Shown: positions 33,230-45,402, counted from the first letter of the stretch. The stretch: 64,000 bases of DNA from Parelaphostrongylus tenuis (GCA_019055375.1 JAHQIW010001422.1:1-64000), one strand, 5' to 3'. The notes: a model not told the origin generated them from the letters alone. Numbers and translations are program-made.

Positions 33230-33647
33230 TTTTCATCCCTCACATACTAAAAAAGCACTTATCCGAAATATGTATCGAACAGCTGTAAGTGTTTGTACGG
33301 GAGACGATTAAAGAAGGAAATCACTAGACTTAGCGCGAAAAATAGCCATTTCCAATGGGTACAAAGAAAGAACAACAACTAACGTTAGGCATAAAAGGAG
33401 CGAAAAACCTCGGAACGGGAACGACAGTGTGCCACACCTAAACTAAACAATAAAGTACCTCTTATATTACCTTTCATAACAAACGAAGTCAGCACCGCTA
33501 TTAGAAAGTGCCTAAAAAATAGTGGTCGAGAAGATTCTGTAGGAATTGTAGATTGTCCTCCTAAAACACTGCGTCGTCATTTACTTCGAAACCGCTTGTA
33601 TGACCGTCTATGTAATACAAAGGACTCGTTATTTTTCCAACGGTTTT
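33230..33647 (+). pseudogene. Penelope-like element fragment at the inner end of the left arm
   Basis: Plus-strand frames give the region between the PLE reverse transcriptase and the GIY-YIG domain: HTKKALIRNMYRTAVSVCTG, RKSLDLARKIAISNGYK, VPLILPFITNEVSTAIRKC, then PPKTLRRHLLRNRLYDRLC. Compare the same LRRQLVRNRLYD block at 3.65 kb. It then runs into unrelated sequence just before the palindrome breakpoint, so the nuclease domain is absent. At least two frameshifts or stops. Confidence 0.75.
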
Positions 33648-34039
33648 CAGTGGTTTTCAAAGACAGAGTTGTCAGGGGATTAGCCAAGACTCAAGCTGTC
33701 GAACAACTTTCATAAGTCTAGCAGAAAAAATTTGTTCAACAAGAAATGCTTGAGTGTGGAAGACAAATTTACTTTTACTGCAGGAACGCATTAAGGGAGC
33801 AATTTTAACATTTTCAAAATTGACGAGGATTTCAGCTAGCAAAAAACTTTTGGATTTCTTGAAGAATCAGGAAAAAACGTTTTTAAGAGGTCAAATCAGG
33901 ATGCGGACTCCGAAATTGATCAAAGTTCTCGAGATCCAATATTCTTTTAGCTGTTACAGCACTACAAGGAGTCCTTTCTAAAAACCAAGTACACTGTTGC
34001 AATTTAGATTTGCCTTATCTAACGGTTACAACTTGCTTA

Positions 34040-34052
34040 CAAAAAAAACCTT
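34040..34052. repeat. RTE target-site duplication, left copy
   Basis: CAAAAAAAACCTT, identical to 37437-37449 on the other side of the element. The A-run is a typical target for an APE-type endonuclease. Confidence 0.75.
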
Positions 34053-34060
34053 CACCTGTA

Positions 34061-37057
34061 TCACCTGTCGTCCCGTTGATCGTCGAGTGACTCGAGCGGG
34101 TACCAGCAACTCTTCCATTTTTCCCTATCGCGTGCAAGAGTAGCCCAGTGGGTCCTCCTTGCTCTAGGAATTCGCTGAGCATCATATCTTTCTTCCATCG
34201 CTTTCGTGAAGAAATCGGACCAACGGGTCAGTGGTCTTCCTTTAGAGCGCTTGACGTCCCGAGGAATCCAGTCGGTAACGGCTCTCGTCCATCGGTTGTC
34301 GTTGAAGCGCATCACGTGTCCGGCCCACCTTATTTTCGATATCCTGGCGTGTAGAACGGCGTCTCTGATTTTCGATCGTTGACGTAGGTCGGAAGTTCGG
34401 ATCCTTTGTCTCATTTGCGAAATACGAGATACTCCTAGCATCGACCTTTCGACTGCGCGTTCGATAACGGCAAGTGATCTTTCATCCTGCTTACGTAGCG
34501 ACCAGGTTTCTGCTGCATACGTTAGGGCACGGATAATTGTCGAGTCGAAAAGGTGGGCACGGAGTCGGATGTTCTTTGTCCTCTTCACTACATCTTCGAT
34601 GCTCTTAAACGTTCCCCAAGCCGCTCGTTTCCTCCTGCTCAACTCTGGGGCTAGGTCGTTCATCATGTTGATTTCACGACCTAGATAGATGTAACTGGAG
34701 CATTCGGAAATTGTCGTTCCGTTGAGCGTGAATGGGGCATTAGAAACCCATCCGTTCCTCATGAACATTGTTTTCGTTAGATTCAGTTGAAGACCGATCT
34801 TTCCACAGGCGTTGTCGAAATCAGTCAACATTCGTTCCGCTTGGCTGATGTTTGGTGTTATGAGAACGATATCGTCAGCAAAGCGAAGATGGTTTAATTG
34901 TCGACCGTCAATTTTCACTCCCATTTCGTCCCATTCTAAAGTTCGCATGACGTTTTGTAGGGTGGCAGTGAATAGTTTTGGCGATATTGTATCGCCTTGT
35001 CGAACCCCTCTTCTTACGTCAATGGTGATATTGTTGTAGAATGGAGATATTCTGGTCGTGAAATCTTTATAAAGCTCACGAAGGATCATTATGTACCGAG
35101 TAGGGACGCCCTGGTTATCCAGAGCCTCTATAACCGCTTCTGTTTCCACTGAATCAAAGGCTTTCTTCAGATCGATAAAAGTGAGACAGAGTGGTTGTTT
35201 GTACTCTCGCGAAACTTCAATGAGTCTTGTGATCGTGTGGATGTGGTCCATGGTACTAAATCCTTTTCTGAACCCTGCTTGTTCGCATGGCTGTCCTTCG
35301 TCCAGTGTTCTGTCAATCCTGTTCAGGATGACTCGAGTAAAGAGTTTATAGACAACGGACAGCAAGCAGATTGGGCGATAATTGCCTATGTCGTGAAGGT
35401 CTCCCTTTTTGAACAACAATACGGTCTTGCTGGTTTTCCATTGAATAGGGACCTTGCATTCTGACAGGTAGCGAGTGAAGAGCCGAGCCAGGGTGTTGAT
35501 GAGAACTGGCGGCAGGTTCTTCAGGTGTTCTGGTCTAATCCTGTCTGGACCGGGTGTTGTTCTGTTTTTCACCGACGATATAGCATGTCGGATTTCGGAA
35601 GGAAGGACCGGTGGAACGACATATTCGTCCTCTTTCAATTTATATGACGGTAAGAGAACATGGCTAGCGAAGAGATCCGAGTAGTACTGGTGGATGATTT
35701 TCTCCATAGCCCTTCTGGAAGCTGTAAGTGTCCCGTCAGGGTATCGGAGTGCAATCATCTTGGTCTTATAGTTGGCGAAGCCTCGCTGGGCTTTGCGAAT
35801 GCTCTTCCCAGCTTCTGCAGCTTCTGCCATAACTGCTGCTCTTCTCTCTTTAAGGTCTTCTTTTATCGCTTCTCTGCATCGTTTCGCAAGTTCGGACGTA
35901 AGGTTTCGGTTGCCTGCGGCTCGTGCGATTCCACGTTGACGTATCAGCTCGAGTGTCTGCGGAGACAAGCGTCTCTTCGTGACCTTAGGACTTTCGGCTT
36001 TTTTAGCGCCAACGTGAAGATATTCAACGAGTCGATCGTATTCTTCGTCGATGTTGTCGACAACGGTATCTTCCCAAGAGCCGACTAATGATTTGAATAC
36101 ATCCCAGTTTATGGTAGTTCTGGGACTTCGTTGTTTGAATTTAGCGGCTTTCTCTCCTCTCCTCGAAAATCGGAACGTTGCGCGAAGGAGGCGATGGTCT
36201 GATCCCGTGTAGAACTTGGGAACAACAGCGACGTCGGTCAGGCAAAACCTTCGATTTACTATGATGTGATCTATTTCGTTATGGTACTCTCCATTGGGAG
36301 ACTCCCACGTCCATCGCTGAGAGAGAGGCTTTTGGAATTGCGAGTTACCATGGATGGTTTGGGTCGTCATGATAAACTCGGATAGCCTCTCACCCTGTTC
36401 ATTCCATTCTAGTCCGTGGGTCCCTATGTGACGTTCTTCAGACGTTCTTCTAGGTCCAATTTTTGCGTTAAAATCTCCGACAATGACCTTGAAGAATGTA
36501 TGATCTTCTCTGAAGAATTTTTCGAGGTCCATATAGAACGCTTCGACTTCGTCTTCGTCATAGCTTGATGTTGGTGCGTAAGCAACGAAGATGGTCAAAG
36601 CCGGCATAGAACCACATCGTTTCAACCGTAATCGTCCGATGCGGGTTGTTAGTTGTTCGAACGAATCAATGTTCACGGTCAAATTCGATTTGACGAGGAC
36701 GCCAACGCCACCGACACCTCTGCGATCGCATGTTCCAAGGAACAGTTCTTCTCCGGTGTCATAGACAGCGTGAAAAGGATGGCGCCTTCTCGTCTCAGCC
36801 AGGCCAATGACGTCGTACCTTATTCTTCTTGCTTGAATCAACAGATCTTCTACAGCGGATTGTTGAGCAAGGGTTCTTGCATTGTAGGTACAGATCGTCA
36901 TTTTAGTCCGTTTCGATCTTGGCAGCCTAGTTCGGCCCTGAGATTTTAGCAGCCTCTCCGTACTCGTCCTACCTGGCGCTGCCGTACCAGGGGCTCTTTC
37001 GGGGTCAGGGGAATGAGGCCCATATTTGTTACTGTTTTTGGCATTTTTGATACCCAA
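34061..37057 (-). CDS. RTE-type non-LTR retrotransposon polyprotein (endonuclease + reverse transcriptase), intact
   Basis: Encodes the replication protein of an RTE-clade LINE: an APE-like endonuclease nicks target DNA and the reverse transcriptase copies element RNA there. The frame is open for 998 codons. The first in-frame codon taken here is TTG; the first ATG is codon 53 (36899-36901), directly before [10 protein letters not shown], which I prefer as the true start, giving 946 residues. Endonuclease motifs in order: [31 protein letters not shown] and GSDHRLL. Reverse transcriptase motifs: [40 protein letters not shown] (motif A), [13 protein letters not shown] (motif B) and FADDIVLI (motif C, carrying the catalytic DD). 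No stop or frameshift interrupts it, so it may be autonomous and young. It lies in the palindrome loop only, as a single copy. Confidence 0.95.
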   Translation of the reverse strand: MGIKNAKNSNKYGPHSPDPERAPGTAAPGRTSTERLLKSQGRTRLPRSKRTKMTICTYNARTLAQQSAVEDLLIQARRIRYDVIGLAETRRRHPFHAVYDTGEELFLGTCDRRGVGGVGVLVKSNLTVNIDSFEQLTTRIGRLRLKRCGSMPALTIFVAYAPTSSYDEDEVEAFYMDLEKFFREDHTFFKVIVGDFNAKIGPRRTSEERHIGTHGLEWNEQGERLSEFIMTTQTIHGNSQFQKPLSQRWTWESPNGEYHNEIDHIIVNRRFCLTDVAVVPKFYTGSDHRLLRATFRFSRRGEKAAKFKQRSPRTTINWDVFKSLVGSWEDTVVDNIDEEYDRLVEYLHVGAKKAESPKVTKRRLSPQTLELIRQRGIARAAGNRNLTSELAKRCREAIKEDLKERRAAVMAEAAEAGKSIRKAQRGFANYKTKMIALRYPDGTLTASRRAMEKIIHQYYSDLFASHVLLPSYKLKEDEYVVPPVLPSEIRHAISSVKNRTTPGPDRIRPEHLKNLPPVLINTLARLFTRYLSECKVPIQWKTSKTVLLFKKGDLHDIGNYRPICLLSVVYKLFTRVILNRIDRTLDEGQPCEQAGFRKGFSTMDHIHTITRLIEVSREYKQPLCLTFIDLKKAFDSVETEAVIEALDNQGVPTRYIMILRELYKDFTTRISPFYNNITIDVRRGVRQGDTISPKLFTATLQNVMRTLEWDEMGVKIDGRQLNHLRFADDIVLITPNISQAERMLTDFDNACGKIGLQLNLTKTMFMRNGWVSNAPFTLNGTTISECSSYIYLGREINMMNDLAPELSRRKRAAWGTFKSIEDVVKRTKNIRLRAHLFDSTIIRALTYAAETWSLRKQDERSLAVIERAVERSMLGVSRISQMRQRIRTSDLRQRSKIRDAVLHARISKIRWAGHVMRFNDNRWTRAVTDWIPRDVKRSKGRPLTRWSDFFTKAMEERYDAQRIPRARRTHWATLARDREKWKSCWYPLESLDDQRDDR

Positions 37058-37059
37058 CG

Positions 37060-37406
37060 TGTAGCTTGCCAGGCTCTAAACGTGGGAGCTGGGTACTCAC
37101 GAGTAGCTTGCCAGTCTCTCTCGGAGGAGCGGGAGGAGCTTATTTGTTGGAGGCGACTCCTAACCGCCTCCCATGTACTTCCCAGCCGCTTGATTGCAGG
37201 CTTTTGGCCGACTTGACTCGTAGAAATAGAGTTTTGTCAAGTCGGCACTGCAGAAGCAGGGAGCTCGTCCCCTGAATCCACCTGCGTCTCTGGGAAGCAC
37301 ACGGTCGCTTTTGGTTCGCGTTTTATTCCCCTATCCACCACCTGGGGACGCGCCACGTGCCCTCGCGACTAACCGGGCGGGATCCCTCAAAGAGGGAGGT
37401 CCGTGG
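37060..37406 (-). promoter_or_regulatory. GC-rich leader of the RTE element
   Basis: This stretch is far richer in G and C than its surroundings and lies immediately upstream of the RTE protein on the minus strand, where LINEs of this type carry their internal promoter and 5' untranslated region. A stable hairpin with stem CCCTC/GAGGG is at its very start (about 37385-37400). I tried to fold a delta-like self-cleaving ribozyme here and could not, so none is claimed. Confidence 0.5.
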
Positions 37407-37436
37407 AAAAAAAAAATTTCATTCATTCAATCACTT

Positions 37437-37449
37437 CAAAAAAAACCTT
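37437..37449. repeat. RTE target-site duplication, right copy
   Basis: Second copy of CAAAAAAAACCTT; see the matching 13 bases at 34040-34052. Confidence 0.75.
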
Positions 37450-40400
37450 ATCCTTGAAGAAATGCTTAAATGCAAGCAAAATCTTATTTCACTGATATAG
37501 CGCAAAGAACAGACTTTCTAAGAAAAAGAATGGGTCGCTCAAATTTGATTTATTCTAGTTGTTGAAAAGTTGCCAAATCTTACAAAAGTAAAAATTACGT
37601 TTTTTTATCAAAAGGCTCAAACATTGTAGGAAAGCAATGGCTCTAGCTTCATCTCTTCTTCATGTCCCATAGCTATGAGTATAGAGTTTGAATGAAATTA
37701 CGCACTGATCTGAGAAATGAGAATCAGAAGTGCACTACTCATTAGAAAAATACTATGGTTTTCTCGTAAAACTTAGTTCTTCCTTTGAAAGTGTGGATTA
37801 AAAATGGCGGAATTACGTATTTTTGAGAGAAATCGCCTTATTGAGGTTTCATCTACCATATTTGACCATTGGCTGACACAGAAATCCCATTTGTTGACGA
37901 AAAAAGTGCAAATTTTACCACAAAACCTCCACATCAGCCTTGAAGCAGGCGCCGGCAGCCTTTGTTCGTAGCCGTCCGAGTCTCTCGTCAGGCGAAAATG
38001 GCGCCGTCCGCAGAGTGATATAGAGGAGTAGACGCCGAACTGTTTACACTCAGTGCACGGCGAAAGAATCGCCGTGGTGTGCACAATCAAATATTCGATT
38101 TGCTTTGGCGTAAAACTGAAGGTCGTGAGAGAGTGAGTACAGAACAAATGGCGCTTACGGCAGACATTTGTTGTGGAAACTGGCATAATTAAAAAGTAGT
38201 GTTTATTTGTATTGATTGATAGTCACTTTAAAAATTTGAGATTCTTGCTGTGGTTAAAATACTGCCCTTAAATCATTGAAAAACCATGTACAACTGCAAC
38301 TACGTCTTCAGTCGTTTGCAATTACCTAGCATAAGATGGTGCTCGTGCATTATATCTCGATCACATCAGTTAGTACAATGGACATGAAGGCTACATCCTG
38401 ATGAGGAATGTTGGTCAAATTTAAACTAATAAGATTAGTTGACTTCGATTTTTAGCAGAATTTTTTTCTGTCTTCGGCACTTCCTATGAAAATTAACATT
38501 GCTAGTGTTGCGCTATAAATGTAATTATGGGGTAGACTGAATTATCTGCTAGAATAGTGATATAGTCATTGTAACTTTCTCATTATCTTTGGATTTTATT
38601 GACTTTCTCTTACAAATGTATTTGCGGGCAAAAGGTTTTATTTCAGAAACTCGTCTCTTTCCGCGACCACTTTGCTCCAGAAGTCGTGACTGTGATTTAT
38701 ACCAATTCACAGGCCTCGTCGTTATGGTTTCGAGCTCACATCCGCAGTATTCAGTGAGTTTTGATATCGTTTATTCGCGTTTCCAGTGGTGGAACACGGT
38801 GCTTACAATGGAAGTTCTAGTTTATCGTTTTCGGTGAGCTTCGGCTATTGTTCGTCACTTTCACTATGAATATCGTATAAATTCTCAAGGATATGAAGTG
38901 GTTCTAATAATTTTGTGCCATCAGGGAAGTTCATTAAGAGATTTTTAAGGGCACTATTATTTTGTGCTGTTCTTGTATCAAAATGATTAGGCACTGTATA
39001 GAGCAGCAAATTTCTCCATCAGTATTCTTCTTAAGTGCATAATCGAATGTCATTGTTTCGCTTCCACAACAAATGTTGTAATGGCATTGCGACGTTGCTG
39101 AATGAGAATTCCGCAAATCTTTCGCTTAACATAATAAGTAAAAGAGTGATGCACTGTCTCAATGGCGATAATTTTTTGTAAAAAAAGGAAGAAGAGGCGA
39201 TATATCTATACGGATAAATTAGTGGACAAGCAGCAGATTGAATTCAATGACAAGATGATCGCGAAACTGGCCAGCTACTCCATATTTAGATATTATTTTG
39301 AATGCAATCATTCTGCAGTAATCACCTTTTCCTTGAATTTCGCCACTTCCTTAAGCATTTGAAGGTCTCGGTAGACTATAGACTGATGTCACAAATCGAT
39401 TATTGTTGTTTCACAATTTGCGGGTTAGGTGGCATTTAGTGTGTTAGTACGAGGACGCTAACGAGGTTTTGTTGCCATTGCGAGCTTCGGATCTAGCTTA
39501 AATCTAAATTATCATTGGACTTGCTCATTCTAAAAATGTTAGTTGAACATGAAATGTGATTTTTCGTGTTTCACTTTATTGTTTAATTTCATATCATAAA
39601 TGCTTTTCATGATTTGTGAGCTTACAAAACTTAAATTAAATTTATCAGATGACACACTTTAAGTGCTTTTTATGCCCACTGTCATAGCAGCGTGTGATCG
39701 CAACCACAAGACATTAGAGCTTCCTCCATTTTACATAGCTTGTTCGTTTACAGTGCTGTGCTCTTGAAGAGGCTCTAGCAGCATTATCTCAAGAGCCTTA
39801 GTTGCGACGTAGCAAACTTCACCGCGATCCGGGAGTGCTAGCCGCTGTCTTCTGCCGGGGCATTTCGGGAGCACCAGGATAAGCTACGTCGGACTACCTT
39901 GTAACAACAAGTAGGTGTTGAAAAAGTTGTCGAAGTGGTCAGTTATCGAGTTGCATAGAGGATCACTGCAATTCGATAGAACGAAAGTGTTATTGTGGTG
40001 CCCACATGTCACCACTGCCATTGCAAATGTGCCACTGATAAGCCTTGAAGATTTTGAAATTTCGTCTAATAACAATACATTCACGCAAGCCGAACTTGTG
40101 AGATGGTTAGTTTTAGTTTAGTGCGGTTTTTTGCCAGTATGTCCTTGATACAAATGTGTCAATAATTAGAGCGATGGCCTTCTCAAGAAAAACGATTTTC
40201 TCTGATTTGATTGTACTTGACAGAAGACACTATTGCAAAGTCGCGTGTTTCGTCAGTGTTCTTGAACGTCATCATCAGAGGAAGCAGAAATGTAAAGGCA
40301 AAAGCTAAGCAAGGCTTTGGTTCGGCCTCTTCCACAGCACTGACGACTTGGAATCATGCGGGCGTCTTAGCTCGATTGTCTTAACTCTTGCAGGACCACC

Positions 40401-41299
40401 TGCTGTAATCGCCTTGCGCAGTGCAAATCGCAGCCGCCGCGCGGCGCTTGTTATTTGTTTAGGATTTTTCCACTGTTTTCACAATAAATCTGGTAAACTA
40501 ATAAATTCTTGTAATATTTTGATGATACACGATTTTCTCTACACACTCGTATGCTTTTGGTGCAAATATAACGTTATGCTTGAATTATAACTCTCCATTA
40601 CTACGCAATTATAGTGATGCTGGCATGAATTCACCAGTTCTAATATAGTCTATTGAATATAATACTTGAAGTCTATAATAGTGTCTGTAAATTGGTAAAC
40701 CATAAATGGTTTGTCAAAAAGATGTTGCGCAGTGTATGCGATGCATGTCATAAATAACTCTTACCAATAACTAAGTTTTCAAAACAGAAATTAGTTCATT
40801 TCTTATTATTTGTAGTTGGTGTACGTGAGTAATAGTCGAAAATTTGTGTATCACAGAAGATTGCCCCAAGATATTTGATGTTTACTGTTGTAGAACGCAC
40901 GAGTTTGGTGAGAAAAAATAAGAAGTTAGAATTGGAGAAGCGTTACTTCCTCATTGATGTGACATTCGCATAAAATATTGGTAAACTTTAGGACACGTAG
41001 GCGTTCTTCTTAATAAGAAAGACCTACATAGAAAGCCTTCAATAATATATTATTCTTTCCTGTCGCATTTGTCTCCCGCGCATGGATTTTCTATTTATTT
41101 ATTTATTTGTTTGACCTGACATCACAGTGATTTCTTTTCATCGGGCAGATTCCAGTACTTCTAGTATTCAATACGTCCTTCTTCACCTTCCTGAGCGGCA
41201 TAGAATATTGGTTTAACGAGTCTCCGTGCAACCTCGAGAATAGCCTTGCTATGTCGTTCCTTAAGGCGTTGTCGTTGACTGCAGGAGAAAGTTAGGAAG
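37450..41299. other. Right part of the loop, nothing recognised
   Basis: About 3.8 kb of mostly AT-rich, single-copy DNA. The 137-codon minus frame at 37773-38186 has no recognisable family. A (TTTA)n tract is at 41090-41108. The region just after the RTE (37455-37490) resembles text before it near 33741-33780 (GAAATGCTT and following), so the RTE may have landed in a repeat. Confidence 0.45.
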
Positions 41300-41378
41300 G
41301 GGGAAGGGTGGGGCTCGGCTCTACGTGTGCCGCAACATGTATCACAACCACTCGGCCACGGCGCCACCATGATTTTTC
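41300..41378 (-). repeat. Weak tRNA-like sequence in the loop
   Basis: Minus strand shows GGCGCCGTGGCCGAGTGGTT, which resembles the start of a class II tRNA, followed by a degenerate B-box region. No closed cloverleaf could be drawn. Confidence 0.25.
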
Positions 41379-41642
41379 TATGTAAGTACCAGCACACCCT
41401 CTGCAAACTTTACGCGACCGGCTAATTACTCAGAGTTTGAAACGTGACATTAATTCCCTCACTATAGCGCACGAAGACAATAGTTTGAAAAGAACAGATT
41501 AGTCTTCAGATCCAGATTTTTTGAACAATCGAATCTCTACTAAAGTCTGGTGTAAGGCCAAGCATAAACGATAGCGAAGCACGTAAAGCACACCACAGCG
41601 AAGGAAAGCATAATTTCTGTTTGTCGTTATTATAGAGCATTA

Positions 41643-42060
41643 AAAACCGTTGGAAAAATAACGAGTCCTTTGTATTACATAGACGGTCATACAAGCGGTT
41701 TCGAAGTAAATGACGACGCAGTGTTTTAGGAGGACAATCTACAATTCCTACAGAATCTTCTCGACCACTATTTTTTAGGCACTTTCTAATAGCGGTGCTG
41801 ACTTCGTTTGTTATGAAAGGTAATATAAGAGGTACTTTATTGTTTAGTTTAGGTGTGGCACACTGTCGTTCCCGTTCCGAGGTTTTTCGCTCCTTTTATG
41901 CCTAACGTTAGTTGTTGTTCTTTCTTTGTACCCATTGGAAATGGCTATTTTTCGCGCTAAGTCTAGTGATTTCCTTCTTTAATCGTCTCCCGTACAAACA
42001 CTTACAGCTGTTCGATACATATTTCGGATAAGTGCTTTTTTAGTATGTGAGGGATGAAAA
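41643..42060 (-). pseudogene. Penelope-like element fragment at the inner end of the right arm
   Basis: Mirror of 33230-33647. Beyond 41643 the frame reads on for about 45 codons into the loop without any PLE similarity, so the homologous part ends near the breakpoint. Confidence 0.75.
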
Positions 42061-42117
42061 GAAATTTTTTTTCTCACAGTATAGAGTCATATAAATAAAA
42101 CAACAGCGAATAATACG

Positions 42118-42161
42118 TTAAGCTTCTGAAGAAGGCGTATATGCCGAAACGTCAGCCACTA
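42118..42161 (+). ncRNA. PLE-type hammerhead-like motif, decayed (right arm)
   Basis: Mirror of 33129-33172. Confidence 0.55.
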
Positions 42162-42549
42162 GCAACCGAGAAAACCCATCAACAGTAAAGAAGAAGAATC
42201 GATTGGGAAAAAGGTACCAACCTCGTGAAGCTCTAAATAAAGATTAGTTTTCTAAGCTTTTCTTCTCATTTTCAAAGCTTTCTTACATTTGATTTGTTTC
42301 CTCTCATGCACTATTTACGACGATCATTAACTTTCCCTCGTTTGTGACTGCGATCACTGTTCAGCTATATTTCGTGTAAATCGAATGACAGAGTTTTGCA
42401 AAACCTTGGCATGGAAAATGAAATTATCATAGAACTGTTCTTTTTTAATGCTTACACAAGGTTGGTGTATCATTTTCAAAAGTGATTTCTAACGTTTTGA
42501 ATACTTCTCCCTCTTCAGAGCCTAGACGTACTATACAGGACATGAAGAA

Positions 42550-44290
42550 GTTACTCGCAAAGCAAAGAATGGTGGAACTCGATTTTTATGTAACATTTTC
42601 GATAGTGGTCAAATCAATTTCAGTTATATAAGAGCATCATAAGAGGGCCCGTAGCAGTACAAGCAGAAGGAAATGCTAGAAGCAACGCAGAGAAAAGCTA
42701 GTCCAAAGAAGCCTTCAGATGTTGTGCAATATATTGTTTCGCTGTCAGCCGTGATGAATGAAGGCGGGATACTGAAATTTTTTCCCGATCTAAATCTGAT
42801 GTTGGAAAATAGAAAAAATTTTTAGGGTATCTACCTTGTCAAATTCAAGTTGTGATAGAAAGCATGACGAAATGCACAGCCGCGATATCCGAAGTATCAG
42901 TGCCGACTTTCTGAGTGCTGGAGACTATAATTTACATGTACTTTTCGCAGTACACATGACGCCTTATCTTAAAATGAATAAAATCCCAGATTAGTGGTGC
43001 GCAGTCAACCTCTATGAAGATGGTAACCGCTGGACTTGTTGTGTGCACCTTGTAAGCTCTTTGAGTAAGAAAATCATACCTTTACGCATATTACGATCCT
43101 TGAATGAGGCACAGAAGGCTGGCAAAGAAGGATTTCGACAAAGATTCCACTATATGTACTATATTTCAACAATGTCAAGTGTCATAGAAGTCTGACGAAA
43201 TTACCAGCTGCCCTTAACACTAACTTATTGTCGATTATGAGAAGACGTTCAAAAGCCTCGAAATGAGTTAGTCTTATCAGCGCTCGTCGATCACGAAGAA
43301 GACCGTTATACATAAGCACTATATGAGACTGTTATCAGAACTGTAACCGCGAAAATAGGGCTTTTCATCGATCCCTTACCTGCCCATTAGACAAGGGCTC
43401 GACGAAGCGATATGTTATCGCCAAAAGTGTTCACCACTACACTGCAGGGAATAGTGATTCGCTCGACTGAGAGGAGAAGAGCGTACATATAAATGCAAAT
43501 TCCCTATCAAACCTTTGTTTTGTGGATGACATCGCCACATTTTTGAAAAGTATTAGTGTGCTATAGACGACGTTCAGGGAACTGAACTAAGCAGGAAAGA
43601 AGATCGGATTACGCATATATCGGTGAACATTCAGTTTATAAAAAGCCAATGGTGCAATGGCGAACAAATCGAATTGAATGGTTTTCCAGTTATTAAGACC
43701 ATCTCGCATGTGTACTTCGTGCGGTCACTGAACATGGATAAGAACGTGAAGGAGGTACTAGATAGAAGAAGGAGAGCAGTATGAGTCTCATTGGATCTTC
43801 TCAGAAAAGCCAGCTGCCAGCTAGCGGACCTCAAACTGCATGCTAAGTTTTTCGACTCAAGAATTCTACCAGTGTTCTGGTACGCAACGGAGATGTGAGC
43901 TGATGCTGCGACCATGTCAAAATTACTGTGAACGACTCACAAGCGCTTGAACGGTGTCTTCTGAAATTTAGTCGGCACTCACAATGTTAACCGGCTCGCG
44001 CAACTCAAATCTTCGAAACTTACCCCATCTTTCTGATGAATAAGAATGTAAGTTAATAACGAAATGAAAATAGCCGTCATACACTAAGTATGGATGATAG
44101 ATGGACGAAAAGAATTGTAAAATGGTCTACACGAGAATACACTCCGTTCCAAGATGACCACCTACACTTCGGGCGGGTATGTTCAAAAGATGAATTAATT
44201 AACTGCAATTGCAGTGGCGGATAACTTATAGATCACCGTGTGTCCACCACCCACTACGTTATTCTTGCGATCACCGTTCAACCACCACTA
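42550..44290 (+). pseudogene. Decayed RTE retrotransposon (right arm, copy 3)
   Basis: Mirror of 31000-32740 with the same order of motif remnants and the same stops. Confidence 0.72.
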
Positions 44291-44479
44291 TGGACGATGA
44301 TCACAAGAAGAAGAAACGAACAGCGAAATGTGTTAGGACCCCTTATCTAAGTCTGCCGTTTGTTACTGGATTAAATCCTTGAATGAATATGGCTATGTCA
44401 TCTATCATATTGATGAGTGTTTTTTTGCACCGTGTTGCCCTGTAAGCTGCGTTCTACTTCTTGTTTATTTTATATTTAT

Positions 44480-45120
44480 TTTAGACTAAGAAAGTGTTTG
44501 TTGGTGCAAGAGTTACGACGGTTTCGGACTGCAATTCCGAAGCGGATCGCAAAGCAGCAGAGACAGCTCTCAACATCAGTGACGCATCTGGCCTAGGAAT
44601 TGCTAACAAAAGTGCAGTGCCTGCGATGGTTCAAGAAGTTTCGTGAAACAAGTGCATCTTAACAACGCACAAACAGCGATTACTTTTTACCATCAACGCA
44701 ATTTTTCGAAGCAGATACTCTTAACTCTAGGCAAGCGGGTACAAAAAACGCAGCGTCGACCAGTTTATTATCGTATACCATTTGAAATGAGATGCCCAAG
44801 CGAAATTGCTTTCGATAAAAGTGATGGTGGTTTTTGTAAACTTCTATATATCGCACAACAAACACTTCAAAAGTCTAACAAATCTTACAAGAAAGTTTTA
44901 CCCATTCGTTATATTCGCCGGACCTTGCGCCCACCGAATACCATTTCTTCAAGCATCCCGATAAATTCCTATAGGAAAAACGTCTCCACAACCATTAAAT
45001 TGCAGAAAAGCTTTTCAAGAGTTCGTCAAATCGCGAATCACCGATTTTCAAGCTCCAGGAGTAGACTGATTTTTTGTCAGCAAAAGTGCGTTCGTAATGG
45101 CTCTTATTTTGAATAATAAA
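44480..45120 (+). pseudogene. Internally deleted mariner relic (right arm)
   Basis: Mirror of 30170-30810. One base differs between arms (C at 44779 against A at 30511 on the opposite strand), changing one codon of the chance open frame from Ile-Leu to Ile-Pro. Confidence 0.65.
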
Positions 45121-45355
45121 GATGTTTTTGAGACTAACTATCATAATTTGAAATTGACGGAATTGAAACCGCGATTAAAAGCCATAAAACAGTAAGCACA
45201 ACAATGAGAATGCGTTAAATGCAACCAAGCGACTTCGTTTCCTTAATTTCGTCTCGTTCAAGCGAGTACCTAATCGATTCTGTCGATGGCCATATGCTTG
45301 CTAAATTTAGACCACAAATGTGGAGTTTGACTATCAAAAGAACTGCGAAATGATA

Positions 45356-45359
<4 letters not shown>

Positions 45360-45402
<43 letters not shown>
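45360..45402. repeat. TA microsatellite, 43 bases (right arm)
   Basis: Mirror of the 39-base tract at 29892-29930, longer by two TA units. Confidence 0.97.

Larger units (their letters stand above)
11296..33647 (+). repeat. Left arm of giant inverted repeat (palindrome)
   Basis: This 22.35-kb block is the reverse complement of 41643-64000. Open frames, repeats and non-coding sequence all match in mirrored order, with position sums of 75296 near the outer end, 75297 around 16-19.8 kb, 75294 from about 21.7 to 28.6 kb and 75290 at the inner end. Identity ends at 33647, inside the text CCAACGGTTTT; the next bases differ between arms (CAGTGG here, TAATGC on the mirrored side). The outer end is not seen because the right arm runs off the window. 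Differences I could find are a substitution at 25052, one at 30511, a 2-bp indel near 19860 and a 4-bp TA-repeat length change at 29892-29930. Confidence 0.97.
34053..37436 (-). mobile_element. Full-length RTE retrotransposon with 13-bp target-site duplication
   Basis: The direct repeat CAAAAAAAACCTT occurs at 34040-34052 and 37437-37449, flanking the open frame, and is read as the target-site duplication. On the minus strand the element begins with a short AT-rich stretch and a GC-rich leader (about 37406 down to 37060) with a hairpin CCCTC-TTT-GAGGG, and ends about 8 bp after the stop codon. A complete leader, intact protein and exact duplication indicate a recent full-length insertion. The exact 5' end within 37406-37436 is uncertain. 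Confidence 0.8.
33648..41642. other. Unique loop between palindrome arms
   Basis: 7,995 bp that are not mirrored. It contains the intact RTE retrotransposon at 34053-37436, a fragment of a dispersed repeat near 33940, and AT-rich DNA without a recognisable gene. The presence of real unique sequence between the arms argues against a simple zero-length fold-back read artefact, but does not exclude a mis-join of two haplotypes. Confidence 0.9.

Noticed and set aside
37300..37436. Delta-virus-like self-cleaving ribozyme at the RTE 5' end
   Set aside because: The required double pseudoknot could not be formed by hand folding.
37773..38186. 137-codon minus-strand frame in the loop
   Set aside because: No recognisable family or conserved pattern; kept only as unassigned DNA.
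38390..38440. CTGATGAGGAATG on the plus strand as a ribozyme core
   Set aside because: No GAAA, no stem II and no stem I partner; most likely chance.
40228..40278. Minus-strand CUGAUGAUGACG...CUGACGAAACACGC in the loop, resembling a hammerhead
   Set aside because: Core and GAAAC are present, but stem II has no pairing next to the core and no cleavage triplet or stem I partner could be found.
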